Both the position numbers and the translations under genes were made by a program. 64,000 nt of DNA from Aristolochia californica (taxonomy: Eukaryota > Streptophyta > Magnoliopsida > Piperales > Aristolochiaceae): assembly GCA_029961685.1 (NCBI GenBank), contig JARWKL010000007.1, positions 13,215,013-13,279,012 on the forward strand, in the 5' to 3' direction. Shown piece after piece: positions 32,301 through 46,420 of this stretch. The notes beneath the pieces were generated by a model. It saw only the letters and a list, made by a program, of their open reading frames with translations. It was not told the origin of the DNA and did not search any database. Each line of letters starts with the position of its first letter. Position 1 is the first letter of the stretch.

Positions 32301-32990
32301 ATTTCATTTTACTTTCTATTTTTCATCTTTCTTTCTTTAATTCATGTTACTTTCTATACATCATTTTTTTACTACATTTTATTTTACTTTCTATATTTCT
32401 TCTTTCTTTATAAATTTCATTTTAGTTTTTATATTTCTTCTTTCTTTATAAATTTCATTTTACTTTTTATATTTCATCTTTCTTTCCATATTTCATTTTA
32501 CTTTCTATATTTCATCTTTCTTTCTATATTTCATTTCACTTTCTATGTTTCATCTTTCTTTCTATATTTCATTTTTGTTTCTGTATTTCATCTTTCTTTC
32601 TTTATTTCATGTTACTTTCTATATTTCATTTTACTTTCTATATTTCATCTTTCTTTCTTTATTTTATTTTACTTTCTATATTTCATCTCACTTTCTATAT
32701 TTCATTTTCCTTTCTATTTTTCATCTTACCTTCTATTTTTCATTTTACTTTCTATATTTCATCTTCTTTCTACGTTTCATTTTACTTTCTATAATTCAAC
32801 TTTCTTTCTAAATTTTATCTTTCTTTCCATTTTCCCTTTTTATTTCAATATTTTATTTTATTTTATTTTTACTTCTTCTTTCTTTCTATATTACATTTTA
32901 CTTTCTATATTTCATCTTTCTTTAGATATTTCATTTTACTTTCTATATTTCATATTTCATTCTATATTTCATTTTACTTTCTTTATTTTA
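29309..32990 (+). repeat. 3.7-kb tandem higher-order unit, copy B
   Basis: Second copy of the unit at 25,575-29,308, with the same markers in the same order and a net length difference of about 50 bp. Similarity between the copies looks much higher than between random parts of the array; I have not computed a percentage. Confidence 0.8.
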
Positions 32991-33572
32991 ACCCTCTTTC
33001 TATATTTTATTTTTCTTTCTATATTACATTTTACTTTCTATATTTCATCTTTCTTTAGATATTTCATTTTACTTTCTATATTTCATACTTCATTCTATAT
33101 TTCATTTTACTTTCTTTAATTTAACCTTCTTTCTATATTTTATTTTACTTTCTATATTTCATCTTTCTTTCTAAATTTCATTTTACTCTCTATATTAAAT
33201 CTTTCTTTATGTATTTCATTTTACTTTCTATATTTCATCTGTCTTTTTATATTTTATTTTACTTTCTATTTTTCATCTTACTTTCTATTTTTCATTTTAC
33301 TTTGTATATTTCAACTTCTTTCTATATTTCATTTTACTTTCTATAATTCATCTTTCTTTCTATAATTCACTTTCTTTCCATATTTCCATTTTCATTCAAT
33401 ATTTCATTTTTTTATTTCATCTTTCTTTCTGTTTTACGTTTTACTTTCTATATTTTATCTTTCTATCTACATTTCCTTTAACTTCTAAATATCTTCGCAC
33501 TTTCTATATTTCATTTTACCTTCTTTCTATATTTCATTTTAGTTTCTATATTTCATCTTTCTTTCATTATTT

Positions 33573-33686
33573 CATGTTACTTTCTATATTTCATTTTAGT
33601 TTCTATATTTCATCTTTCTTTCATTATTTCATGTTACTTTCTATATTTCATCTTTCTTTATATCTTTCATTTTACTTTCTATATTT
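33573..33686 (+). repeat. Local 2 x 57-bp duplication (3 satellite units)
   Basis: The sequence from catgttactttctatatttc at 33,573 recurs at 33,630, exactly 57 bp (3 x 19) later, including the rare tttcattatttcatg variant. Another very recent in-register event. Confidence 0.75.
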
Positions 33687-35249
33687 CATTATACTTTCTA
33701 TATTTCATATTTCATTCTATATTTCATCTTACTTTCTTTATTTTAACCTTCTTTCTATATTTTATTTTACTTTCTAAATTTCATCTTTCTTTATAAATTT
33801 TATTTTACTTTCTATATTTAATCTTTCTTTCTGTATTTCATTTTACTTTCTATATTTCATCTTTCTTTCTATATTTTATTTTACTTTCTATTTTTCATTT
33901 TACTTTCTATATTTCAAATTCTTTTTATATTTCATTTTCCTTTCTATAATTCATCTTTCTTTCCATATTTCCTTTTTCTTTCAATATTTTATTTTTTTAT
34001 TTCATCTTTCTTTCTATATTTCATCTTTCTTTATATATTTCTTTTTACTTTCTATGTTTCATATTTCTTTCTATATTTCATTTTACTTTCTTTATTTTAA
34101 CCTTCTTTCTATATTTCATTTTACTTTCAATTTTTCACCTTTCTTTCTTTATTTCATGTCACTTTCTACACATAATTTTTTTACTATATTTTATTTTACT
34201 TTCTATATTTCATCTTTCTTTATAAATTTTATTTTACTTTTTATGTTTCATCTTTCTTTCTATATTTCATTTTAATTTCTATATTTCATCTTTCTTTCTA
34301 TATTTCATTGCACTTTCTATATTTCATCTTTCTTTCTATACTTCATCTTTCTTTCTTTATTTCATGTTACTTTCTATATATCATTTCTCTTACTATATTT
34401 CAATTTACATTCTATATTTTATCTTACTTTCTTTATTTTAACCTTCTTTCTATATTTTATTTTACTTTCTATATTTCATCTTTCTTTCTAAATTTTATTT
34501 TACTTTCTATATTTAATCTTTCTTTCTGTATTTCATTTTATTTTCTATATTTCATCTTTCTTTTTATATTTTATTTTACTTTCTATTTTCATCTTACTTT
34601 CTATTTTTCATTTTACTTTCTATATTTCATTTTACTTTCTATAATTCATCTTTCTTTCTATAATTCATCTTTCTTTCTATAATTCATCTTTCTTTCCATA
34701 TTTCCATTTTCATTCAATATTTAATTTTTTTATTTTATCTTTCTTTCTTTCTACATGTCATTTAACTTTCTAAATATCTTCGCACTTTCTATATTTCATT
34801 TTAACTTCTTTCTATATTTCATTTTAGTTTCTATATGTCATCTTTCTTTCTTTATTTCATGTTACTTTCTATATTTCAACTTTCTTTTTATATTTCATTT
34901 TACTTTCTATATTTCATTATAATTATATATTTCATATTTCATTCTATATTTTATTTTCCTTTCTTTATTTTAAACTTCTTTCTATATTTTATCTTATTTT
35001 CTATATTTCATCTTTCTTTCTAAATTTAATTTTACTTTTTATATTTAATCTTTCTTTCTGTATTTTATTTTACTTTCTATATTTCATCTTTCTTTCTATA
35101 TTTTATTTCACTTTCTATTTTTCATCTTACTTTCTATTTTTTATTTTACTTTCTATATTTCAACTTCTTTCTATATTTCATTTTCCTTTCTATAATTCAT
35201 CTTTCTTTCTATATTTCCTTTTTCTTTCAATATTTCATTTTTTTTATTT

Positions 35250-36900
35250 CATCTTTCTTTCTATATTACATTTTACTTTCTATATTTCATCTTTCTTTAT
35301 ATATTTCTTTTTACTTTCTATGTTTCATATTTCTTTCTATATTTCATTTTACTTTCTTTATTTTAACCTTTTTTCTGTATTTCATTTTACTTTCTATTTT
35401 TCATCTTTCTTTCTTTAATTCATGTTACTTTCTATACATTATTTGTTTTACTATATTTTATTTTACTTTCTATATTTCATCTTTCTTTATCAATTTCATT
35501 TTTGTTTTTATATTTCATCTTTCTTTCTATATTTCAGTTTACTTTCCATATTTCAACTTTCTTTCTATATTTCATTTAACTTTCTATATTTCATCTTTCT
35601 TTCTATATTTCACTTTAATTTCTATATTTCTTCTTTCTTTTTTTATTTCATGTTACTTTTTATCTTTCATCCTTCTTTATATATTTCATTTTACTTTCTA
35701 TATTTCATCATACTTTCTATATTTCATATTTCATTCTATATTTCATTTTACTTTCTTTATTTTAACCTTCTTTCTATATTTTATTTTACTTTCTACATTT
35801 CATCTTTCTTTATAAATTTCATTTTACTTTCTATATTTGATCTTTCTTTCTGTATTTCATTTTACTTTCTATATTTTATCTTTCTTTCTGTATTTCATTT
35901 TACTTTCTATATTTCATCTTTCTTTCTATATTTTATTTTACTTTCTATTTTTCATCTTACTTTCTATTTTTCATTTTACTTTCTATATTTCAACTTCTTT
36001 CTAAATTTCATTTTCCTTTCTATAATTCTTCTTTCTTTCCATATTTCCTTTTTCTTTCAATATTTCATTTTTTTATTTCATCTTTCTTTCTATATTACAT
36101 TTTCCTTTCTATATTTCATCTTTCTTTATATATTTCTTTTTACTTTTTATGTTTCATATTTCTTTCTATATTTCATTTTACTTTCTTTATTTTAACCTTC
36201 TTTCTATATTTCAATTTACTTTCTATTTTCACCTTTCTTTCTTTAATTCATGTTACTTTCTAAACATCATTTTTTTACTATATTTTATTTTACTTACTTT
36301 TTTTCATCCTTCTTTCTTTATTTTATTTTACTTTCTATATTTCATCTCACTTTCTATATTACATTTTACTTTCTATATTTCATCTTTCTTTATATATTTC
36401 TTTTTACTTTCTATGTTTCATATTTCTTTCTATATTTCATTTTACTTTCTTTATTTTAACCTTCTTTCTGTATTTCATTTTACTTTCTATTTTTCATCTT
36501 TCTTTCTTTAATTCATGTTACTTTCTATACATCATTTGTTTTACTATATTTTATTTTACTTTCTATATTTCATCTTTCTTTATCAATTTCATTTTAGTTT
36601 TTATATTTCATCTTTCTTTCTATATTTCAGTTTACTTTCCATATTTCAACTTTCTTTCTATATTTCATCTTTCTTTCTATATTTCACTTTAATTTCTATA
36701 TTTCTTCTTTCTTTCATTATTTCATGTTACTTTTTATCTTTCATCCTTCTTTATATATTTCATTTTACTTTCTATATTTCATCATACTTTCTATATTTCA
36801 TATTTCATTCTATATTTCATTTTACTTTCTTTATTTTAACCTTCCTTCTAAATTTTATTTTAATTTCTATATTTCATCATTCTTTTTAAATTTTATTTTA
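35250..36900 (+). repeat. 1.1-kb tandem duplication within the satellite
   Basis: The rare run catcatttgttttac/cattatttgttttac, followed by ctttatcaatttcattt and then cagtttactttccatatttc, occurs at about 35,430-35,560 and again at about 36,525-36,650, an offset near 1.09 kb. Both copies continue into catgttactttttatctttcatcc (about 35,650 and 36,722). The interval between them is partly different. Confidence 0.75.
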
Positions 36901-37989
36901 ATTTCTATATTTAATCTTTCTTTCTGTATTTCATTTTAATTTCTATATTTCATCTTTCTTTCCATATTTTATTTTACTTTCTATTTTTCATCTTACTTTC
37001 TATTTTTCATTTTACTTTCTTTATTTTAACCTCTTTCTATATTTCATTTTCCTTTCTATAATTCATCTTTCTCTCTATAATTCATCTTTCTTTCCATATT
37101 TCCTTTTTCTTTCAATATTTCATTTTTTTTATTTCATCTTCTTTCTATATTACATTTTACTTTCTATATTTCATCTTTCTTTATATATTGCTTTTTACTT
37201 TCTATATTTCATTTAACTTTCTATGTTTCATATTTCTTTCTATATTTCATTTTACTTTCTTTATTTTAACCTTCTTTCTATATTTCATTTTACTTTCTTT
37301 AATTCATATTACTTTCTATACATCATTTATTTTACTATATTTTATTTTACTTTATATATTTCATCTTTCTTTATAAATTTTATTTTACTTTTTATATTTC
37401 ATCTTTCTTTCTATATTTCATTTTACTTTCTATATTTCATCTTTCTTTCTGTATTTCACTTCACTTTCTATATTTCATCTTTCTTTCTATATTTTATTTT
37501 AGTTTCTATATTTTAACTTTCTTTTTTTATTTCGTGTTACTTTCTATATATCGTTTTTCTTACTATATTTTATTTTACTTTCTATACTACATCATTCTTT
37601 CTGTATTTCATTTTACTTTCTATATTTCATCTTTATTTTTTTATTTTATTTTACTTTCTATATTTCATCATACTTTCAATATTTCATCTTACTTTCTATT
37701 TTTCATCTTACCTTCTATTTTTCATTTTACTTTCTATATTTCATCTTCAATCTACATTTCATTTTACTTTCTATAATTCAACTTTCTTTAGATATTTTGT
37801 TTTACTTTCTATATTTCATTTTTCTTTCTATATTTCTTATTTCATTCTATATTTCATTTTACTTTCTTTATTTTAACGTTCTTTCTATATTTTATTTTAC
37901 TTTCTATATTTCATCATTCTTTCTAAATTTCATTTTACTTTCTATATTTAATCTTTCTTTCTGTATTTCATTTTACTTTCTAGATTTCA

Positions 37990-39420
37990 TGTTTCTTTTT
38001 ATATTTTATTTTACTTTCTATTTTTCATCTTACTTTCTATTTTTCATTTTCCTTTCTATATTTCATTTTCCTTTCTATAATTCATCTTTCTTTCCACATT
38101 TCCATTTTAATTCAATATTTCATTTTTTTAATTCATCTTTCTTTATGTTTTACATTTTACTTTCTATATTTCATCTTTCTTTCTACATTTCCATTAACTT
38201 TTTAAATATCTTCACACTTTCTATATTTCATTTTACCTTCGTTCTATATTTCATTTTCGATTCTATATTTCATCCTTCTTTCTTTATTTCATGTTACTTT
38301 CTATACTTCATCTTTCTTTATATATTTCATTTTACTTTCTACATTTCATTATACTTTCTATATTTCATCTTTCATTCTATATTTCATTTTACTTTCTTTA
38401 TTTTAACCTTCCTTCTATATTTTATTTTACTTCTTATATTTCATCTTTCTTTCTAAATTTCATTTTACTTTCTATATTTAATCTTTCTTTCTGTATTTCT
38501 TTTTACTTTCTATATTTCATCTTTCTTTCTATATTTTATTTTACTTTCTATTTTTCATCTTAATTTCTCTTTTTCATTTTACTTTTTATATTTCAACTTC
38601 TTTCTATATTTCATTTTCCTTTCTATAATTCATCTTTCTTTCTATAATTCATCTTTCTTTCCATATTTCCTTTTTCTTTCAATATTTCATTTTTTTTATT
38701 TCATCTTTCTTTCTATTTTACATTTTACTTTCTATATTTCATCTTTCTTTATATATTTCTTTTTACTTTCTACATTTCATTTAGCTTTCAATGTTTCATA
38801 TTTCTTTCTATATTTCATTTTACTTTCTTTATTTTAACCTTTTTTCTATATTTCATTTTACTTTCTATATTTCACCTTTCTTTCTTTAATTCATGTTACT
38901 TTCTATACATCATTTTTTTACTATATTTTATTTTACTTTCTATATTTCATCTTTCTTTATAAATTTCATTTTACTTTTTATATTTCATCTTTCTTTCTAT
39001 ATTTCATTTTACTTTCTATATTTCATCTTTCTTTCTATATTTCATTTTAGTTTCTATATTTCAACTTTCTTTCTTTATTCCATGTTACTTTCTATATATC
39101 GTTTTTCTTACTATATTTCATTTTACATTCTATATTTTATTTTCCTTTCTATACTTCATCATTCTTTTTGTATTTCATTTTACTTTTTATAATTCATCTT
39201 TCTTTTTTTATTTTATTTTACTTTCTATATTTCATCTCACTTTCTATATTTTATCTTACTTTCTATTTTTCATCTTACCTTCTATTTTTCATTTTAATTT
39301 CTATATTTCATCTTCTTTCTACATTTCATTTTACTTTCTATAATTCAACTTTCTTTCTATATTTTATCTTTCTTTCCATTTTTCCTTTTTCTTTCAATAT
39401 TTCATTTTATTTTATTTTTT
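37990..39420 (+). repeat. Higher-order block shared with 46.4-48.4 kb
   Basis: The markers cttttaattcaatatttc (about 38,105 and 46,490), ccattaacttt…cttcacactttc (about 38,190 and 46,570) and catttagctttcaatgtttc (about 38,781 and 47,731) are shared in order with the 46.4-48.4-kb region. The offset jumps from about 8.38 to 8.95 kb, so one copy gained or lost about 570 bp, the size of one unit of the 20.9-23.9-kb series. Confidence 0.7.
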
Positions 39421-42179
39421 TTCTTCTTTCTTTCTATATTACATTTTACTTTGTATATTTCATATTTCATTATATATTTCATTTTACTATCTATTTTTCA
39501 TCTTTCTTTCCATATTTCTTTTTTCTTTCTATATTTCATCTTTCTTTCTATAATTCATCTTTCTTTCTATATTTCATTTTAGTTTCTATATTTCATCTTT
39601 ATTTCTTTATTTCATGTTACTTTCTATAGATCGTTTCTCTTACTATATTTCATTTTAAATCTATATTTTATTTTACTTTCTATACTTCATCATTCTTTCA
39701 GTATTTCATTTTACTTTCTATATTTCATCTTTCTTTCTTTATTTTATTTTACTTTCTATATTTCACCTCACTTTCTATATTTCATCTTACTTTCTTTTTT
39801 TCATCATACCTTCTATTTTTAATTTTACTTTCTATATTTCAACTTCTTTCTACATTTCATTTTACTTTCTATAATTCAACTTTCTTTCCATTTTCCCTTT
39901 TTCTTTCAATTTTTCCTTTTTCTTTCAATATTTCATTTTATTTTATTTTTATTTCTTCTTTCTTTCTATATTACATTTTACTTTCTATATTTCATCTTTC
40001 TTTGGATATTTCATTTTACTTTCTATATTTCATATTTCATTCTATATTTCATTTTACTTTCTTTATTTTAACCTTCTTTCTATATTTTATTTTACTTTCT
40101 ATATTTCATCTTTCTTTCTAAATTTCATGTTACTTTCTATATTTCATCTTTCTTTCTGTATTTCATTTTACTTTCTATATTTCATCTTTCTTTCTATATT
40201 TTATTTTACTTTCTATTTTTCATCTTACTTTCTATTTTTCATTTTACTTTCTATATTTCAACTTCTTTCTATATTTCATTTTCCTTTCTATAATTCATCT
40301 TTCTTTCCATATTTCCATTTTCATTCAATATTTCATTTTTTTATTTATCTTTCTTTCTATATTTCCTTTTACTTTCTTTATTTCATCTTTCTTTCTACAT
40401 TTCCTTTAACTTTCTAAATATCTTCGCACTTTCTATATTTCATTTTACCTTTTTTCTATATTTCATTTTAGTTTCATAATTTCATCTTTCTTTCTTTATT
40501 TCATGTTACATTCTATATTTCATCTTTCTTTATATATTTCATCTTACTTTCTATATTTCATATTTAATTCAACATTTCATTTTACTTTCTTTATTTTAAC
40601 CTTCTTTGTATATTTTATTTTACTTTCTACATTTCATCTTTCTTTATAAATTTCATTTTACTTTCTATATTTGATCTTTCTTTTTGTATTTCATTTTACT
40701 TTCTATATTTCATCTTTCTTTCTATATTTTATTTCACTTTCTATTTTTCATCTTACTTTCTATTTTTCATTTTACTTTCTATATTTCATCTTTCTTTATA
40801 TATTTCTTTTTACTTTTTATGTTTCATATTTCTTTCTATATTTTATTTTACTTTCTTTATTTTAACCTTCTTTCTATATTTCATTTTACTTTCTATTTTT
40901 CACCTTTCTTTCTTTAATTCATGTTACTTTCTAAACATCATTTTTTTACTATATTTTATTTTACTATCTATATTTCATCTTTCTTTCCATATTTCCATTT
41001 TCATTCAATATTTTATTTTTTTTATTTCATCTTTCTTTCTGGTTGATATTTTACTTTCTATATTTCATCTTTCTTTCTACATTTCCTTTAACTTTCTAAA
41101 TATCTTCGCACTTTCTATATTTCATTTTACCTTCTTTCTATATTTCATTTAAGTTTCTATATTTCATCTTTCGTTCTTTATTTCATGTTACTGTCTATAT
41201 TTCATCTTTCTTCATATATTTCATTTTACTTTCTATATTCCATTATACATTCTATATTTCATATTTCATTTTATATTTCATTTTACTTTCTTTATTTTTA
41301 CCTTCTTTCTATATTTTATTTTACTTTCTATATTTCATCTTTCCTTCTAAATTTCATTTTACTTTCTATATTTAATCTTTCTTTCTGTATTTTATTTTAC
41401 TTTCTATATTTCATCTTTCTTTTTATATTTTATTTTACTTTCTATTTTTCATCTTACTTTCTATTTTTCATTTTACTTTCTATATTTCAACTTCTTTCTA
41501 TATTTCATTTTACTTTCTATAATTCATCTTTCTTTCCATATTCCCATTTTCATCAATATTTCATTTTTTTATTTCATCTTTCTTTCTGTTTTACATTTTA
41601 CTTTCTATATTTCATCTTTCTTTCTACATTTCCTTTAATTTTCTAAATATCTTCACACTTTCTATATTTTATTTTATCTTCTTTCTATATTTCATTTTAG
41701 TTTCTATATTTCATCCTTCTTTCTATATTTCATGTTACTTTCTATATTTCATCTTTTTTTATATATTTCATTTTACTTTCTATATTTCATATTTCATTCT
41801 ATATTTCATTTTACTTTCTTTATTTTAACCTTCTTTCTATATTTTATTTTACTTTATATATTTCATCATTCTTTCTAAATTTTATTTTACTTTCTATATT
41901 TAATCTTTCTTTCTGTATTTCATTTTAATTTCTATATTTCATCTTTCTTTCTATATTTTATTTTACTTTCTATTTTTCATCTTTCTTTCTATTTTTCATT
42001 TTACTTTCTTCATTTTCACCTCTTTCTATATTTCATTTTCCTTTCTATAATTCATCTTTCTCTCTATAATTCATCTTTCTTTCCATATTACTTTTTTCTT
42101 TCAATATTTCATTTTTTATTTCATCTTTCTTTTATATTACATTTTACTTTCTATATTTCATCTTTCTTTATATATTTCT

Positions 42180-45100
42180 TTTTACTTTCTATATTTCAGT
42201 TAACTTTCTATGTTTCATATTTCTTTCTATATTTTATTTTACTTTCTTTATTTTAACCTTTTTTCTATATTTCATTTTACTTTCTATATTTCACTTTTTT
42301 TCTTTAATTCATGTTACTTTCTATACATCATTTTTTTACTATATTTAATTTTCTTTCTATATTTCATGTTTCTTTATAAATTTTATTTTACTTTTTATAT
42401 TTCTTCATTCTTTCTATATTTTATTTTACTTTCTTTATTTCATCTTTCTTTCTGTATTTCACTTCACTTTCTATATTTCATCTTTCTTTATATATTACAT
42501 TTTAGTTTCTATATTTCATCTTTCTTTCTTTATTTCATGTTACTTTCTATATATCGTTTTTCTTACTATATTTCATTTTACGTTCTATATTTTATTTTAC
42601 TTTCTATACTTCATCATTCTTTCTGTATTTCATTTTACTTTCTATATTTCATCTCTCTTTCTTTATTTTATTTTACTTTCTATATTTCATCTCACTTTCT
42701 ATATTTCATATTACTTTCTATTTTTCATCTTACCTTCTATTTTTTATTTTCTTTTCTATATTTCATCTTCTTTCTACATTTTATTTTACTTTCTATAATT
42801 GAACTTTCTTTCTTTATTTTATCTTTCTTTCAATTTTTCATTTTTCTTTCAATATTTCATTTTTTTTATTTTTCTTTCTTCTTTCATTCTATATTACATT
42901 TTACTTTTTATATTTCATCTTTCTTTAGATATTTCATTTTACTTTCTATATTTCATATTTCATTCTATATTTTATTTTACTTTCTTTATTTTAACCTTCA
43001 TTCTATATTTTATTTTACTTTCTATATTTCATCTTTCTTTCTAAATTTCATTTTACTTTCTATTTTTAATCTTTCTTTCTGTATTTCATTTTACTTTCTA
43101 TATTTCATCTTTCTTTCTATATTTTATTTTACTTTCTATTTTTCATCTTACTTTCTATTTTTCATTTTACTTTCTATATTTCAACATCTTTCTATATTTC
43201 ATTTTCCTTTCTATAATTCATCTTTCTTTCTGTAATTCATCTTTCTTTCCATACATCCTTTTTCTTTCCATATTTCATTTTTTTTATTTCATCTCTCTTT
43301 CTATATTACATTTTACTTTCTATATTTCTTCTTTCTTTATATATTTCTTTTTACTTTCTATGTTACATATTTATTTATATATTTTATTTTACTTTCTTTA
43401 TTTTAACCTTCTTTCTATATTTCATTTTACTTTCTATTTTTCATCTCTCTTTCTTTAATTCATGTTACTTTCTATACATCATTTTTTTTACTATATTTTA
43501 TTTTACTATCTATATTTCATCTTTCTTTGTAAATTTCATTTTACTTTTTATTTTTCATCTCTCTTTCTATATTTCATTTTACTTTCTATATTTCGTCTTT
43601 CTTTCTATATTTCATTTAGCTTTCTATATTTCATCTTACTTTCTATATTTCATTTTAGTTTCTATATTTCATCTTTATTTCTTTATTTCATGTTACTTTC
43701 TATATATCATTTTTCTTACTATATTTCATTTTACATTCTATATTTTATTTTACTTTCTATACTTCATCATTCTTTCTGTATTTCATTTTACATTCTATAT
43801 TTCGATATTCTTTCTTTATTTTATTTCACTTTCTATATTTCATCTTACTCTCTATATTTCATCTTACTTTCTATTTTTCATCTTACCTTCTATTTTTATT
43901 TTACTTTCTATATTTCTTCTTTCTACATTTCATTTTACTTTCTATAATTCAACTTTCTTTCTATATTTTATCTTTCTTTCCATTTTTCCTTTTTCTTTCA
44001 ATATTTTATTTTATTTTATTTTTATTTATTCTTTCTTTCTATATTTCATCTTTCTTTAGATATTTCATTTTACTTTCTTTATATTTCATATTTCATATTT
44101 CATTCTATATTTCATTTTACTTTCTTTATTTTAAACTACTTTCTATATTTTATTTTACTTTCTATATTTCATCTTTCTTTCTAAATTTCATTTTACTTTC
44201 TATATTTAATCTTTCTTTCTGTATTTCATTTTACTTTCTATATTTCATCTTTCTTTTTATATTTTATTTTACTTTCTATTTTTCATCTTACTTTCTATTT
44301 TTCATTTTACTCTCTATATTTCAACTTCTTTCTATATTTCATTTTACTTTCTATAATTCATCTTTCTTTCCATATTTCCAATTTCATTCAATATTTCATT
44401 TTTTTTATTTCATCTTTCTTTCTTTTTTACATTTTACTTTCTATATTTCATCTTTCTTTCTTTATTTTATTTTACTTTCTATATTTCTTCTCACTTTCTA
44501 TATTTCATCTTACTTTCAATTTTTCATCTTACCTTCTATTTTACATTTTACTTTCTATATTTCATCTTCTTTCTACATTTCATTTTACTTTCTATAATTT
44601 AACTTTCTTTCTATAATTTACCTTTCTTTCCATTTTTCTTTTTTCTTTCAATATTTTATTTTTTTATTTTTCTTTCTTCTTTCTTTCTATAGTACATTTT
44701 ACTTTTTATATTTCAACTTTCTTTAGATATTTCATTTTACTTTCTATATTTCATATTTCATTCTATATTTCATTTTACTTTTCTTTATTTCAACCTTCTT
44801 TCTATATTTTATTTTACTTTCTATATTTCATCGTTCTTCCTAAATTTCATTTTACTTTCTAAATTTAATCTTTATTTCTGTATTTCATTTTACTTTCTAT
44901 ATTTCATCTTTCTTTTTATATTTTATTTTACTTTCTATTTTTCATCTTACTTTCTATTTTTCATTTTACTTTCTATATTTTGACTTCTTTCTATATTTCA
45001 TTTTCCTTTCTATTATTCATCTTTCTTTCTATAATTCATCTTTCTTTCCATATTTCCTTTTTCTTTCAATGTTTCATTTTTTTTATTTCATCTTTCTTTC

Positions 45101-46420
45101 TATATTACATTTTACTTTCTATATTTCATCTTTCTTTATATATTTCTTTTTACTTTCTATATTTCATTTTTCTTTCTATATTTCATTTTACTTTCTATTT
45201 TTCACCTTTCTTTCTTTAATTCATGTTATTTTCTATACATCATTTTTTTACTATATTTTATTTTACTTTCTATATTTCATCTTTCTTTATAAATTTCATT
45301 TTACTTTTTATATTTCATCTTTCTTTCTATATTTCATCTTTCTTTCTATATTTCATTTCACTTTCTATATTTCATCTTTCTTTCTATATTTCATTTTAGT
45401 TTCTATATTTCATCTATCTTTCTTTATTTCATGTTACTTTCTATATATCGTTTCTCTTACTATATTTCATTTTACATTCTATATTTTATTTTACTTTTTA
45501 TACTTAATCATTTTTTCTGTATTTAATTTTACTTTCTATATTTCATCTTTCTTTCTTTATTTTATTTTACTTTCTATATTTCATCTCACTTTCTATATTT
45601 CATCTTACTTTCTATTTTTCATCTTACCTTCTATTTTTCATTTTACTTTCTGTATTTCATCTTCTTTCTACATTTCATTTTACTTTCAATAATTCAACTT
45701 TCTTTCCATATTTTATCTTTCATTCCATTTTCCCTTTTTTTTTTCAATATTTCAATTTTTTTTTTTTTGTTCTTTCTTTCTATATTACATTTTACTTTAT
45801 ATATTTCATCTTTCTTTAGATATTTCATTTTAGTTTCTATATTTCATATTTCATTCTATATTTCATTTTACTTTCTTTATTTTAACCTTCTTTCTATATT
45901 TTATTTTACTTTCTATATTTCATCTTTCTTTCTAAATTTCATTTTACTTTCTAAATTTACTCTTTCTTTCTCTATTTCATTTTACTTTCTATATTTCATC
46001 TTTCTTTTTATATTTTATTTTACTTTCTATATGTCATCTTACTTTTTATTTTTCAATTTACTTTCTATATTTCATCTTACTTTCTATTTTTCATCTTACC
46101 TTCTATTTTTCATTTTACTTTCTATATTTCAACTTCTTTCTATATTTAATTTTACTTTCTATAATTCATCTTTTTTTCTATAATTCATCTTTCTTTCCAT
46201 GTTTCCATTTTCATTCAATATTTCATTTTTTTATTTCATCTTTGTTTCTGTTTTACATTTTACTTTCTATATTTTATCTTTCTTTCTACATTTCCTTTAA
46301 CTTTCTAAATATCTTTGCACTTTCTATATTTCATTTTACCTTCTTTCTATATTTCATTTTAGTTTCTACATTTCATCTTTCTTTCTTTATTTGATGTTAC
46401 TTTCGATATTTCATCTTTCT
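42180..46420 (+). repeat. Higher-order satellite block, copy 2 of 3
   Basis: Counterpart of 16.6-21.0 kb with the same succession of rare variants. Its right end includes the marker gatgttactttcgatattt (about 46,394), which also opens the 0.6-kb tandem series at 20,987, so the homology reaches that point. Indels of tens to hundreds of bases separate the copies. Boundaries are approximate. Confidence 0.75.
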
